From: Campylobacterales bacterium
GTDB taxonomy: Bacteria > Campylobacterota > Campylobacteria > Campylobacterales > Sulfurimonadaceae
NCBI GenBank assembly: GCA_026390165.1
Contig: JAPLGM010000004.1
Location: 203,536 to 267,535, forward strand
DNA: 64,000 bases
Direction of reading: 5' to 3'
Made by a program: the position numbers and the translations under genes. Below the pieces are notes generated by a model. The model was not told the DNA's origin, made no database searches, and saw nothing but the letters and a program-made list of their open reading frames with translations. Shown here piece after piece: positions 17,081 to 27,227 of this stretch; within the stretch, counting starts at the first letter, position 1, and each line of letters begins with the position of its first letter.

Positions 17081-18970
17081 ATGGAAATTTATTTATACAC
17101 GGCACTTTTTTCTCCGTTGGTAGGATCGTTGATTACGGCACTTTTTGGGGCATCACGAAAAACCTATTTTACAGGTATTCTCGCATCTGGACTTCTTTTT
17201 GCCTCTTTTGTGAGCAGTCTAATTTTGCTCACCTACGTGATGGCGGGTCATACTGTCCACGTTGAGATGATGACATGGATAGCTACGGGAGATTTGTATA
17301 TTCCCTTTGGTTTTGTTGTCGATCAAGTTAGTGTTACGATGATGATGGTTGTTACAACGGTCTCTACCGTGGTTCATATCTACTCTATCGGATATATGTC
17401 TCACGACAAAGGGTTTAATCGCTTTTTCTCTTACCTCTCCGCGTTCGTATTCTCAATGATGGTACTCGTTATGAGTGACAACTTTTTGGGTCTCTTTATC
17501 GGATGGGAAGGGGTTGGTCTATGTTCATGGCTCCTTATTGGTTTTTGGTATCATAAAGAATCGGCAACATGGGCAGCGAACGAAGCGTTTATTATGAACC
17601 GTATTGCGGACTTAGCGATGTTGATCGGTATCTTTATGATCTATTGGAATCTCGGTTCATTGCAATATGATGTTGTGTTTGCCCATATTTCATCTCTCCC
17701 AATGCCTATTATTACATGGATTGGTATTTTCCTCTTTATCGGTGCAATGGGTAAATCGGCACAGTTTCCTCTCCACACATGGCTTGCTGATGCGATGGAA
17801 GGACCTACCCCTGTTTCGGCATTGATCCATGCTGCGACAATGGTTACGGCGGGTGTTTATCTCGTTGTCCGTGCCAATCCAATCTATAGCGAAATTCCTG
17901 ATGTGGGTAATGCAATTGCATCATTGGGTGCATTTGTCGCGATGTTCGCCGCAACAATGGCATTGGTAAATCGTGATATGAAACGAATTATCGCCTATTC
18001 AACCCTTTCACAACTGGGTTATATGTTTGTAGCAGCTGGTTTGGGTGCCTATTGGGTAGCCTTGTTCCACCTTATGGCACACGCATTTTTCAAAGCTCTT
18101 TTATTCCTCGGAGCGGGTAACGTAATGCACGCTATGCACGATGAACTTGATCCATTTAAAATGGGTGGTTTGAAAACGTCGATGAAATGGACATGGATTC
18201 TTATGACATTGGCATCGGTCGCGTTAGCAGGTATCTATCCATTGGCAGGTTTTTTCTCGAAAGATCTCATCTTAGAGGTAGCATTTGTTGAACAACACTA
18301 TATTCTTTATACGGTATTGTTATTGACAGCAGGTATGACAGCATTTTATTCTTTCCGTCTGGTTGCATTGATCTTCCATGGCGATAAACGCCATTTGGAG
18401 CATGGGATTCATCCTCATGAAGCGTATACCTTTATGTTGTATGCAATGGCACCATTGGCAATTCTTGCGGTGATTGCGGGTATGGTTTTCAAAACTCCGT
18501 ATTATCAAATGGTAACTCAGCTTCTACCAGCAGTTCAATACCACATCCATAACCACACGACGTTTTGGATTATGACGATTGGTACGCAACTGTTTGTTAT
18601 CTTAGCGATTGCCTACGCGTACAAAAAATATGCGAAAGCGGTTAAAGTGGATAAAAAAGTCGAATCAGGCTTTTTCTATCAATTGCTTTATAATCAATAC
18701 TACATTCCAAAAATCTATGATGAAGTATTCTCAAAACCGTATTTGCAGCTCTCTAAATTGGCATGGAAACAGATTGATCTAAGAATCGTCGATGCTACAG
18801 TGGATGGAATTGCCAATATTATTTATCAAACGGGTGAAAAAACACATACGATGCAAGATGGTAATCTCTCAAGCATGTTGCGTTGGATGGTTATAGGTGT
18901 AGTGGTTTTATTGGTACTTGCTGTGGCGTTTACTGCGGGTTATAACGCAGTTAACCTACGGGCAATGTAA
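17081..18970 (+). CDS. nuoL: NADH-quinone oxidoreductase subunit L
   Basis: The most distal antiporter-like proton-pumping subunit, 629 residues. It has the usual fourteen-helix core (MGYM/GWEGVGLCSWLLIGFW, GKSAQFPLHTWLADAMEGPTPVSALIHAATMVTAGVYL, HAFFKALLFLGAGNVMHAMHDE) and, in the last 120 residues, the long lateral helix that braces NuoM and NuoN, ending with a final anchor helix (WMVIGVVVLLVLAVAF). The conserved lysines and histidines of the central axis are present. Translation start ATG follows nuoK by 6 nt. Confidence 0.95.
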   Translation: MEIYLYTALFSPLVGSLITALFGASRKTYFTGILASGLLFASFVSSLILLTYVMAGHTVHVEMMTWIATGDLYIPFGFVVDQVSVTMMMVVTTVSTVVHIYSIGYMSHDKGFNRFFSYLSAFVFSMMVLVMSDNFLGLFIGWEGVGLCSWLLIGFWYHKESATWAANEAFIMNRIADLAMLIGIFMIYWNLGSLQYDVVFAHISSLPMPIITWIGIFLFIGAMGKSAQFPLHTWLADAMEGPTPVSALIHAATMVTAGVYLVVRANPIYSEIPDVGNAIASLGAFVAMFAATMALVNRDMKRIIAYSTLSQLGYMFVAAGLGAYWVALFHLMAHAFFKALLFLGAGNVMHAMHDELDPFKMGGLKTSMKWTWILMTLASVALAGIYPLAGFFSKDLILEVAFVEQHYILYTVLLLTAGMTAFYSFRLVALIFHGDKRHLEHGIHPHEAYTFMLYAMAPLAILAVIAGMVFKTPYYQMVTQLLPAVQYHIHNHTTFWIMTIGTQLFVILAIAYAYKKYAKAVKVDKKVESGFFYQLLYNQYYIPKIYDEVFSKPYLQLSKLAWKQIDLRIVDATVDGIANIIYQTGEKTHTMQDGNLSSMLRWMVIGVVVLLVLAVAFTAGYNAVNLRAM

Positions 18971-18980
18971 GGAGATGTTG

Positions 18981-20528
18981 ATGCAAGAACATATTTTATC
19001 GATTTTGATTTTTTTCCCGGCGTTGGCAGCAATGCTCGGATTTGTAGTGCATAAGGATAGTGCAAAGGCATACGGTATTACCGTTGCTGGTATTGAGTTT
19101 TTCCTTTCGTTATGGTTGTGGCATATCTATGATCCGATGACATCGGGGATGCAATTTATGGAGATGGCACCGCTTGTCTCTGCCTTTGGTATTAATTATA
19201 TGGTGGGGATTGACGGCATTTCTCTCTTTATTATTATCCTATCGGCTTTTTTTACTTTAATAGGGATTCTCTCACTGACCGAAACACGTCGCGTTAAAGA
19301 TCTTATCCTCACGTTGCTTTTTTTAGAGATGACGATGATCGGGGTTTTCTCAGCATTGGATGCGATTGTTTTCTATGTTTTTTGGGAGCTCTCTTTGGTT
19401 CCGATGCTTTATATTATTGGTGCGTGGGGCGGACCGCTTCGCATTTATGCGTCCGTTAAATTTTTCCTCTATACCTTTACAGGATCGTTGGTGATGTTAG
19501 TAGGGATGCTCTTTATGGCGTATTTCTATTATCAAGCAACCGGTCAATGGAGTTTTTCACTTCTTGAGTGGTATCGTTTGATTTTACCTGTCAATTACCA
19601 AATGTGGTTGTTCGCCGCTTTCTTCTTAGGTTTTGCGATCAAAGTTCCGATGTTTCCCTTTCACACGTGGCTCCCCTACGCACACGGTCAAGCACCGACT
19701 ATCGGTTCGGTTATTTTGGCAGCTATTTTGCTTAAAATGGGTACTTATGCGTTTGTCCGTTTTTCATTACCACTTTTCCCCGATGCAACGGTCGCATTTA
19801 TGTTCCCGATTGCTATATTGGCGATTATTATGATTATCTATGGAGCGATGGTTGCCTACGCCCAAGAGGATATCAAACAAGTGGTTGCGTATAGTTCGAT
19901 TTCACATATGGGTGTCATTATTCTTGGAACATTTGCCCTTAACGTTGAAGGGATCAGTGGTTCCGTCTTTTTGATGATTGCTCACGGGGTTGTCTCAGGG
20001 GCGTTGTTCTTATTGGTTGGGGTGATCTATGATCGTCGCCATACGAAGTTGATGTCGGAGTTCGGGGGTCTTGCATCCGTAATGCCACGCTATGCGACTA
20101 TTTTTGGTATTATGATGATGGCTTCTGTCGGATTGCCATTGACCATTAATTTCGTTGGGGAGTTTTTAAGTCTCCTTGGCTTTTACAAACAGTCACACTC
20201 CTATACCCTTGTAGCGGGTACAGCTATTATTGTGGGGGCTATCTATATGTTGAGCGCCTACAAAAAAGCCTTCTTTGGTCCTGTTACGAAAGAAGAGAAT
20301 AAACACCTTAAAGATCTTAATAAAACGGAGCTTTATGGATTGGTTCCTCTCGTTGTTATCGCGATTTGGTTGGGTGTCTACCCAAAACCGGTATTAGAAC
20401 CGATTAATAACAGTGTTGAAGCGATTGTTCAGCTTATGCACGACAAAGCGCAAACACCTGAAGCCCAAAAACGTATCCCAAATCTTGCCAAGACGGGCAC
20501 GATGAATTCCGTTCAGGAGGCACACTAA
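18981..20528 (+). CDS. nuoM: NADH-quinone oxidoreductase subunit M
   Basis: The second antiporter-like proton-pumping subunit, 515 residues. Diagnostic blocks are [34 protein letters not shown] with the key helix-5 glutamate, [36 protein letters not shown] and [20 protein letters not shown] at 18969-18974 lies 6 nt before the ATG at 18981, which I use; the frame is open upstream to 18918 inside nuoL. Its stop overlaps the nuoN start by one base. Confidence 0.95.
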   Translation: MQEHILSILIFFPALAAMLGFVVHKDSAKAYGITVAGIEFFLSLWLWHIYDPMTSGMQFMEMAPLVSAFGINYMVGIDGISLFIIILSAFFTLIGILSLTETRRVKDLILTLLFLEMTMIGVFSALDAIVFYVFWELSLVPMLYIIGAWGGPLRIYASVKFFLYTFTGSLVMLVGMLFMAYFYYQATGQWSFSLLEWYRLILPVNYQMWLFAAFFLGFAIKVPMFPFHTWLPYAHGQAPTIGSVILAAILLKMGTYAFVRFSLPLFPDATVAFMFPIAILAIIMIIYGAMVAYAQEDIKQVVAYSSISHMGVIILGTFALNVEGISGSVFLMIAHGVVSGALFLLVGVIYDRRHTKLMSEFGGLASVMPRYATIFGIMMMASVGLPLTINFVGEFLSLLGFYKQSHSYTLVAGTAIIVGAIYMLSAYKKAFFGPVTKEENKHLKDLNKTELYGLVPLVVIAIWLGVYPKPVLEPINNSVEAIVQLMHDKAQTPEAQKRIPNLAKTGTMNSVQEAH

Positions 20529-22033
20529 TGTTAGAGCCTGTTACTGTTTCCTTAGCGTCGCTTAATATTACGACGCTCGCCCCTATGGTGATTGCCATTA
20601 TTGGGGCATTGGTTATTTTGTCGATAGATTTGTTCAAAGGGGGGCTTCATAAGTCTCTGTATGTTATGGTGAGCTTGCTCTTTTTGTTACTTGACTTGGG
20701 AGCTATTGTCGATTTTGGCAATCTTTTCCTCCGAAATGGTACCATTTTGGGGATGTTTGATGTGATGCTTATTGATGGTTTGGCAATTTTGGCACAAATC
20801 ATTATCGTAGCGGGTTCAATGCTTTTTATCCCATTGGCATTGACTTCAAAACGGTTCCATGAATACAATTATCCAGAATATTTCGCCCTTTTCTTGTTTA
20901 TGATTGCAGGGTTCCAGTTTATGGTTTCCACAGATAATTTGATTATGGTTTTTATCGGATTGGAGATGGCTTCATTAGCACTCTATACCCTTATTGCGTT
21001 GCACAACCGATCAAAATCGTTTGAAGCAGCAGTGAAGTACTTCACTATGGGTGCCTTAGCAGCTGGATTTTTTGCCTTTGGATCAATGATACTTTACGCG
21101 ATTACGGGTTCGGTTGAAATTAACCAAATCGCTTTGGCACTCGCCAAAGATGAGTATACAAATATAGGTTATGTTCTTCTGGGTGTTACCTTTTTATTGG
21201 CAGCCTTCGGATTTAAACTCTCTATGGTCCCTTTTCATACATGGACACCTGATGTCTATGAAGGTTCCTCTGCGGCACTTGCAGGCTATATGTCAATCGT
21301 ACCGAAAATCGCAGGTTTTGTCGTTGCAATGCGCTTGTTTGAATTCTTGGTTCATAGTGGTGTCGTATGGCTTCAAGTCATTTTATACGTTGTCGTGGTG
21401 GTTACGATGACCGCATCCAATATTTGGGCGTTGGTACAAAGCGATGTGAAGCGGATGTTGGCATACAGCTCAATCTCTCATGCCGGTTTTGTTATGGCAG
21501 CTATCTTGATTGGGTCTACTCAATCCAATACAGGACTGTTTTTATATTGGGCTCTTTTTAGCTTTACAAACTTGGGTGCTTTTTCTATGTTATGGGTTAA
21601 CCGTCAGAAAAATCTCGTACCAGGACAAAGTTCTGACCATCCGTATGAGAAATTTTCAGGGTTGGTTCGTACGATGCCAATGGCAGCCGTTGTGATGGCA
21701 TTGTTTATGCTCTCTCTTGCTGGCGTTCCCCCTTTTGCCCTTTTCTGGGGTAAAATGTACCTGATTGGTTCAGCAGTTTCTGGTGGTTACACGGTACTTG
21801 CCCTTATTATGGCATTGAACTCTGCTATTGCGGCATATTACTATCTTAAACTAATTGTTTTCATGTTTATGAAAGAGCCACTTCCTGCGTATGGAAGAAA
21901 ATATTTGATGAATGCCTCTCTTTCACTTAAAACGATTATTGGTATTGCCGCCGTCAGTGCAATATTTGGTGTTTTTGCTGTGAATCCACTTCTAAAAGTA
22001 ATCACATTATTCGTGTATAATAGCGGTTATTAA
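20528..22033 (+). CDS. nuoN: NADH-quinone oxidoreductase subunit N
   Basis: The third antiporter-like subunit, 501 residues. It carries [17 protein letters not shown] with the helix-5 glutamate, [35 protein letters not shown] and [22 protein letters not shown] at 20515-20520 precedes the start and the ATG overlaps the nuoM stop. It closes the complex I genes; pflA follows after 20 nt with no terminator between, so it is probably in the same transcript. Confidence 0.95.
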   Translation: MLEPVTVSLASLNITTLAPMVIAIIGALVILSIDLFKGGLHKSLYVMVSLLFLLLDLGAIVDFGNLFLRNGTILGMFDVMLIDGLAILAQIIIVAGSMLFIPLALTSKRFHEYNYPEYFALFLFMIAGFQFMVSTDNLIMVFIGLEMASLALYTLIALHNRSKSFEAAVKYFTMGALAAGFFAFGSMILYAITGSVEINQIALALAKDEYTNIGYVLLGVTFLLAAFGFKLSMVPFHTWTPDVYEGSSAALAGYMSIVPKIAGFVVAMRLFEFLVHSGVVWLQVILYVVVVVTMTASNIWALVQSDVKRMLAYSSISHAGFVMAAILIGSTQSNTGLFLYWALFSFTNLGAFSMLWVNRQKNLVPGQSSDHPYEKFSGLVRTMPMAAVVMALFMLSLAGVPPFALFWGKMYLIGSAVSGGYTVLALIMALNSAIAAYYYLKLIVFMFMKEPLPAYGRKYLMNASLSLKTIIGIAAVSAIFGVFAVNPLLKVITLFVYNSGY

Positions 22034-22053
22034 AATATTTACGCGGAGGCTGA

Positions 22054-24393
22054 ATGATACGCTCTCTTTTGCTTTTCATTTGGCTCCCTCTTTGCGCTTT
22101 GGATCTCTCTATCCAAAGCGGAAGAGAAGATTCTCAAGGGTACAGTGTTTTACATCTACGGGAGACGAAACCCTTTAAATGCACCACGTCACATAACGAT
22201 TTCAATGAGATTGTTTCGATTGAATGCAAGATCCCTAATCTCCGTCCACTCCCTCCTATTACCAGTGCCTATTTTACCATTGGACAAACATCAACTACTT
22301 TGACAATCACTCCAAAAAAGAGAATTGCCCTTTTTCCTATAGGATTTGATTTACATCAAGATATCCACGTCTATATTTCAGATGAGACTCCTGTTAACCA
22401 CTGGACCATAGTGGGTTACGAAACAAAAATACCGATGCTGAAAGAGAGACCATTAGCTCCTCATGGACTGAACTTGCCGATTAAAATAGCAAAAGAGAGT
22501 TATCCCTTTGTAGGCTGGATTGATCTAAAAGGGAATCCAATAACCATGAAGAGTACGCAAGATGTGACAGAGTATGTAGAGCTTAAAAAAGCATACAGCG
22601 CTAAAGATTACAAACAAGTCCTCTCTATTGCAAGTGCAACACTCAAAAAGCATCCCAACTCTATTTTTAATAATGAGTTTATCCTCTATCAAATGAGAGC
22701 ACTCCATTATCTTGGACGGTATGAGGAGCTTATACCCCTCTCAAAACAGTTTATTCGTCTTTATTCAAATGATTCCAATATTGCTGAGGTATTGGCGTAT
22801 ACAGCTGATGCCTACAGCCAGTTAGGACAAAATAGCGATTCTGATTATTTTTATGATCGTCTCTTTAGTGAATATGCTGATGACCCTTTTGCCGCACAGG
22901 GGATGTTTTTTAAAGCACAACAGTTACAAACGATGTTAGAGTCTAAAAAGGCGGCCAAATATTATCGAGAGGCACTCTTTCGAACCAAGGATGTTAATTT
23001 AGCATCCGCAAGTGCATTTGAGTTAGCACGACTGGAGATGGGGGCGAATCATCTTCCAAAAGTAAAAGAGTACCTTGAGAAAATAGCGCACGTCAATCCC
23101 AATTACTTTGTTGAGATAAAAGATAAATCTATGGAGATGATCGGGTTACTTAAGGAGCATAAAGATTTTCTGACTGCGGCAATGATTACCAAAATTTTGA
23201 TGGCGAAGGCTCTCCCTAAATCAGACGAGCACCAACCATTATTGAAAAACTTAGGACTTTTATATGCGAGCGGGGGGGAGAAAGAAAAAGCACTTGATGC
23301 GTTTAATGAGTATCTCAAACTTTACCCTCAGGGTGATTCGGTCGATGAAATCCAACGTGCCAAAGATGGGCTATTTTTTGAAAAAGAGGAACCCAAGGGA
23401 GAGAGTGGGATAAAAAAATATAATGATTTGATCGAACGGTATGGCAGCGATTCTATTGGGCATAAAGCCTTGTATAAAAAAGAGCAGCTCCTCTTTAAAG
23501 AGAAAAAGTATGATGCAATTCTAAAAATGGAAAATGATTTGTATCAGCTTGATACGACTGCCTATCCAGAGGTTAATACTATTATTACTCAAAGTGCCGT
23601 TGAAATAACCAAGCAAAAACTTCAAGCATTAAAATGTTCAGAAGCGCTATCGATGCAAAAAATGTATAAAATTAAACTTCCCGTACAGTGGGATGGATTG
23701 ACGTTTGATTGTGCCTTGCAGATGGGTAATTTCCCTGTTGCCCAAACGATGGTGACCAAACATCTAAAATCCAAAAATATTGGAGAGTTACAGCTGTGGC
23801 TGTCGCGCGCGGTAAAGACAAATTTCGCTCAGGGCAAATACAAAGAGGCAACCCAAGCGGGGAAAGAACTGATTGATTTGTTGGAAGCGCAAAAGAATCC
23901 TCCGCTCAATGACATCTATCGACTGATGTTTGACACGGCACAACGTAGTGGGGATGGTGAGGGGATGGTACGTTATATCAAAGGGTGTGAAAGTCTATTT
24001 GGCGTTGATTTCAAAGACATTGAGCGCTATACGCAGATGGTTGCCTTGGGGGTAAAGCGCAAAGATGATGTGATGATCCAAAGTTATTCCCAAAAAGTGA
24101 TAACCTTGCAAGAGCGAACCAAAACGTACACACAGTCCCCTTTTATCGAGTTTACCCTCGTCCAATCGTTGATGAATCGGGATAAAAATAAAGAGGCAGT
24201 AAATGTTCTCAAAAGTTTAAATTCCCGTAACCTTAACAATGAAAAGAGGGCGCGCCAACACTATCTCATGGGTTCATTACTTATGAAACTTGGGCGAAAC
24301 AGTGAAGCTAAGATCGCATTTAATACTAGTATCAAAGCCGATAAAAATTCGGCGTGGGGGAAACTGGCTAAGGATGCCTTAGGATTGTTATAG
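22054..24393 (+). CDS. pflA: PflA-like flagellar motor protein with TPR repeats
   Basis: A 779-residue exported protein with an N-terminal signal peptide (MIRSLLLFIWLPLCALDL), a beta-rich region to about residue 150 and then many TPR-like helix pairs to the end (for example LGLLYASGGEKEKALDAFNEYL and MGSLLMKLGRNSEAKIAF). Size, architecture and place immediately after nuoN match PflA (Cj1565c) of Campylobacter jejuni, a paralysed-flagellum protein that builds the periplasmic medial disk of the high-torque motor with PflB. The name rests mostly on synteny and architecture, since sequence conservation in this family is low. GCGGAGG lies before the ATG. Its last 26 bases overlap miaA on the other strand. 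Confidence 0.7.
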   Translation: MIRSLLLFIWLPLCALDLSIQSGREDSQGYSVLHLRETKPFKCTTSHNDFNEIVSIECKIPNLRPLPPITSAYFTIGQTSTTLTITPKKRIALFPIGFDLHQDIHVYISDETPVNHWTIVGYETKIPMLKERPLAPHGLNLPIKIAKESYPFVGWIDLKGNPITMKSTQDVTEYVELKKAYSAKDYKQVLSIASATLKKHPNSIFNNEFILYQMRALHYLGRYEELIPLSKQFIRLYSNDSNIAEVLAYTADAYSQLGQNSDSDYFYDRLFSEYADDPFAAQGMFFKAQQLQTMLESKKAAKYYREALFRTKDVNLASASAFELARLEMGANHLPKVKEYLEKIAHVNPNYFVEIKDKSMEMIGLLKEHKDFLTAAMITKILMAKALPKSDEHQPLLKNLGLLYASGGEKEKALDAFNEYLKLYPQGDSVDEIQRAKDGLFFEKEEPKGESGIKKYNDLIERYGSDSIGHKALYKKEQLLFKEKKYDAILKMENDLYQLDTTAYPEVNTIITQSAVEITKQKLQALKCSEALSMQKMYKIKLPVQWDGLTFDCALQMGNFPVAQTMVTKHLKSKNIGELQLWLSRAVKTNFAQGKYKEATQAGKELIDLLEAQKNPPLNDIYRLMFDTAQRSGDGEGMVRYIKGCESLFGVDFKDIERYTQMVALGVKRKDDVMIQSYSQKVITLQERTKTYTQSPFIEFTLVQSLMNRDKNKEAVNVLKSLNSRNLNNEKRARQHYLMGSLLMKLGRNSEAKIAFNTSIKADKNSAWGKLAKDALGLL

Positions 24394-25276
24394 CTATCGT
24401 AGTCAACTCTTTCACTCCCCCTCTCGTATGAAGCACGAACTGATTATTATTAAAAGTTTGCTGACGCTTTGCCAGCTGTGATGTGTGGGTCGAGATCTCT
24501 TCTAAAAGTTTTTGTTTTGTTATTTTCCCATCCAAAAATTCCAGTGTCTCGATGATTCCAATGGCTTTCATACTGTTGGGGGCTCTTCCATAGAGGCGCT
24601 CTAGTTCCGCCACTTCATCGATAATCCCCTGTGAAACCATTTTTTGAGTACGTAATCGTATTCGCTCTCGTAAAATAGATCGATCAATATCAATGGAGAG
24701 AATAGGGCAGTTATGTATGATGGGTTGGGGGGGATGGTCGTGAAACCATTGCGATGGAGGGGTCGAGGTTTGAAGAGTGAGATGGAGCATTTTTTCGATT
24801 CGATAGGTATCACTCGGGGTTATTTTTGACATCGTTAGGGGATCAATTTCGGATAAAAAGTGATGTGCTTCTCCTAAATCGTGCAACATTAGAGCCGTTT
24901 GAGAGCGTACCTCTTTTGAAATTTCAGGAAGTGTTGAGAGCCCTTCAATCATACTTTTAAGATAAAAACTGCTTCCACCTACAATGATAAGATTCTTACC
25001 GTGTTGTGTTGCGATAGATTGGGCACGATGATACTCGTTGATAAAGGTAAAAACGTTGGCATTCTCATTGGGGGCTAAGGTATTGATACCAAAATGATCT
25101 ATGGTTAATAGCTCTTCGGGTGAGGGTTTTGCAGAAGCAATATTAATCTCACGGTAGATGCTGAGTGAATCAATAGAGAGGATAAGGGCATTATGCTCTA
25201 CAGCAAGTGCTAAGGCTAAATCACTTTTACCTGATGCGGTGGGTCCGATGATGGCTAGTTGTTTCATGAAGGACAT
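24368..25276 (-). CDS. miaA: tRNA dimethylallyltransferase
   Basis: MiaA puts a dimethylallyl group on N6 of A37 in tRNAs reading codons that begin with U. The P-loop is IGPTASGKSDLA (residues about 8-19), followed by LSIDSLSIYREINIASAKPS, the family block with the catalytic aspartate, and SRQ-equivalent RLYGRAPNSMKAIG near the C-terminus. Length 302 is normal. Two starts are possible: the ATG at 25276, or an in-frame ATG at 25267 (MKQLAIIG); neither has a strong ribosome binding site. The gene converges on and overlaps pflA by 26 bp, and is divergent from the prenyltransferase gene. Confidence 0.93.
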   Translation of the reverse strand: MSFMKQLAIIGPTASGKSDLALALAVEHNALILSIDSLSIYREINIASAKPSPEELLTIDHFGINTLAPNENANVFTFINEYHRAQSIATQHGKNLIIVGGSSFYLKSMIEGLSTLPEISKEVRSQTALMLHDLGEAHHFLSEIDPLTMSKITPSDTYRIEKMLHLTLQTSTPPSQWFHDHPPQPIIHNCPILSIDIDRSILRERIRLRTQKMVSQGIIDEVAELERLYGRAPNSMKAIGIIETLEFLDGKITKQKLLEEISTHTSQLAKRQQTFNNNQFVLHTRGGVKELTTIAITILRHP

Positions 25277-25313
25277 TATATCTCAAAGTGTAATTACGAT
25301 AAAATAAAAGATA

Positions 25314-26195
25314 ATGATACAAAAAAGGTCCCGTGTGAAGAGAATAGCCAAACGTTTACGAGATTTTAATGAGCTGGTGATGTTTCAACACGCTATTTTT
25401 TCGCTCCCTTTTATTTTTATTGCGATGATTGTAGCGGCGCATGGGTGGTTTGGCTTTGAGCTTTTGGGATTAGGAGCTGTAGCAGCAATCAGCGCACGCA
25501 ATACAGCGATGGGATTTAACCGTTATGTAGATCGCGTTTATGATGCTCACAATCCCCGTACGGCAAACCGCCCTAGTGTTGATGGACGGCTTACGGGAGG
25601 CGCAATCGCTATTTTTACCCTTCTCAATGGGTTGATATTTATCGGTGTGGCATATTTTGTAAATCCTTTAGCTTTTTACGTCAGCGTCCCTGTCTTGCTT
25701 GTTCTTTTAAGTTACTCCTATTTTAAACGTTTTAGTTCGATGGCGCATATTATTTTGGGACTATCGCTGGGGTTGGCGCCAATGGCAGGCTCTATTGCAG
25801 TGAGTGAAACAATTCCATTATGGACACTGTTTCTCTCCTTTGGGGTGATGTTTTGGGTTGCAGGATTTGATCTCCTCTATTCACTGCAAGATATGGAGTT
25901 TGATAAAAGCAATGGGCTTCACTCAATCCCCTCACAGTATGGGAGTGAGGTGACCCTTCGAATCTCTTTGATGTTTCATGTGTTTACGATACTTTTATGG
26001 GAACTTTTCGTCCTTGAAGCCTCTTTAGGATGGATGGCACAGTTTGGTATTTTATTATCTATGCTTATGTTAAGTTATGAACATTATTTGGTACGACGTG
26101 ATTTCACCAAGATTGATCGTGCTTTTTTTACGGTCAATGGATATTTAGGATTTGTATTTTTTGGATGCATAATTTTAGATGAGGTGATGAGATGA
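25314..26195 (+). CDS. mqnP: UbiA-family prenyltransferase, probable menaquinone MqnP
   Basis: A membrane prenyltransferase of 293 residues with about eight helices. The two aspartate-rich motifs that bind Mg-pyrophosphate are present: N69-x3-D73-x3-D77 (NRYVDRVYD) and DLLYSLQDMEFD near residue 185. Sequence style (ARNTAMGFNRYVDR, NPRTANRPSVDGRL) fits the MqnP group that prenylates the naphthalene intermediate in the futalosine pathway of menaquinone, which epsilonproteobacteria use. Start is uncertain: a GTG at 25335 has AAAAAGG 6 nt upstream, whereas the ATG at 25314 has no binding site. The next gene overlaps its stop by 4 nt. Confidence 0.8.
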   Translation: MIQKRSRVKRIAKRLRDFNELVMFQHAIFSLPFIFIAMIVAAHGWFGFELLGLGAVAAISARNTAMGFNRYVDRVYDAHNPRTANRPSVDGRLTGGAIAIFTLLNGLIFIGVAYFVNPLAFYVSVPVLLVLLSYSYFKRFSSMAHIILGLSLGLAPMAGSIAVSETIPLWTLFLSFGVMFWVAGFDLLYSLQDMEFDKSNGLHSIPSQYGSEVTLRISLMFHVFTILLWELFVLEASLGWMAQFGILLSMLMLSYEHYLVRRDFTKIDRAFFTVNGYLGFVFFGCIILDEVMR

Positions 26196-26710
26196 GGGAT
26201 ATTCGGCTGATAGAGGCTCCTTTAACGATTACTTTTGAGGATACGCACATAAGAGAGCGTGACTTTGAGCGTGACTTTGGGACACGAAGTGAAACGGATG
26301 ATGACGCGATAGGTCAATGGCTACGATCGGCAAAGGCAAAAGGGGATACAAGTGAGAGCGATCCTGTCGTATTGCACATGATTGTAGAGTTGTACCGTAA
26401 AATGGATCGGTTAGAACATTTGATATTGGGAAATGCACCGACACGAATAGTATTGGCTCATCATGGGGAGGTTGAGAAGATTGGATTGGAGCATTTCGAA
26501 CTCTCTGAAGCTCTATTGGATATTTCGAACCATTACTATGGACGATTAGAGCTTCCTATCCATCCCAGACGTGAGGTTTCATTTTATTTTGAAGCTCTTT
26601 CCCCAACATTGGGAAAAATTATTCGGATGCACCCAAAGGATGAGAGCGAATGGGGTGTCTATATGCGCGCTCGTGAACGTATGATGATACGACAGCTAAA
26701 GGGATATTAA
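26192..26710 (+). CDS. Conserved hypothetical protein, 172 residues
   Basis: A soluble, charged protein without signal peptide or membrane helix. The N-terminal 60 residues are acidic and probably loosely structured. The C-terminal 100 residues form a compact block (LEHFELSEALLDIS, LELPIHPRREVSFYFEA, LGKIIRMHPKDESEWGVYMRARERMMIR). The pattern of a beta-barrel domain with an R-x-x-R-like start and a short helix recalls a PilZ-like domain, but the canonical RxxxR and DxSxxG motifs are not clear, so I do not assign it. It overlaps its neighbours on both sides, so it is part of the prenyltransferase-to-priA operon. Confidence 0.6.
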   Translation: MRDIRLIEAPLTITFEDTHIRERDFERDFGTRSETDDDAIGQWLRSAKAKGDTSESDPVVLHMIVELYRKMDRLEHLILGNAPTRIVLAHHGEVEKIGLEHFELSEALLDISNHYYGRLELPIHPRREVSFYFEALSPTLGKIIRMHPKDESEWGVYMRARERMMIRQLKGY

Positions 26711-27225
26711 TGAGTTTCGAGATTGCAGCGATATTTATTGCCCTTTCCGTCTTAGTCTTGGGGATTATTTATTATACGATTACGAAAGAGAATGAAACCA
26801 ATACAAAACTCCACTCCATTGCCAAAGCAGTTGAAGAACTCCATCGTGAACTGTATAAAATAGACAAACGTCTGAGCGCTGAGATGGAAATTATAGGATC
26901 ACTGCAAGAGTCCGCCCCCACTGTTTCCCGTGCTATGCACGAACAAGCCGATCACGATATCAACCGAATGTCCGTTCCCATTATGGAAGCTTTAGGACAT
27001 ATAGAGGGGACGTTTAGCGCTTACAAAGATAAAACAGAGAATCGTTTACGTTATTTGGAAGAGCGGATACGCAATCTATCCCTTCCTAGCTCAATTAGTG
27101 GATTGGACGATGACAAGGTGATCGGACGGTATAACCAAGGGCTTGAAGTAGATGCTATCGCCAAAGAGCTTCGCTTATCTAAAGCAGAGGTTGAGTTTGT
27201 ATTAAAAATTAATCAGTTGAGATAA
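26710..27225 (+). CDS. Membrane-anchored coiled-coil protein with C-terminal HTH-like motif
   Basis: This 171-residue protein begins with one membrane helix (residues about 4-22, IAAIFIALSVLVLGIIYY), then a long coiled-coil-rich region (about 25-125), and ends in a helix-turn-helix-like segment (IGRYNQGLEVDAIAKELRLSKAEVEFVLKI). The layout is that of small membrane-tethered proteins often found near flagellar or chromosome genes in this group, but I do not recognise a named family with certainty. The start overlaps the upstream stop and priA follows after 2 nt. Confidence 0.6.
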   Translation: MSFEIAAIFIALSVLVLGIIYYTITKENETNTKLHSIAKAVEELHRELYKIDKRLSAEMEIIGSLQESAPTVSRAMHEQADHDINRMSVPIMEALGHIEGTFSAYKDKTENRLRYLEERIRNLSLPSSISGLDDDKVIGRYNQGLEVDAIAKELRLSKAEVEFVLKINQLR

Positions 27226-27227
27226 GG

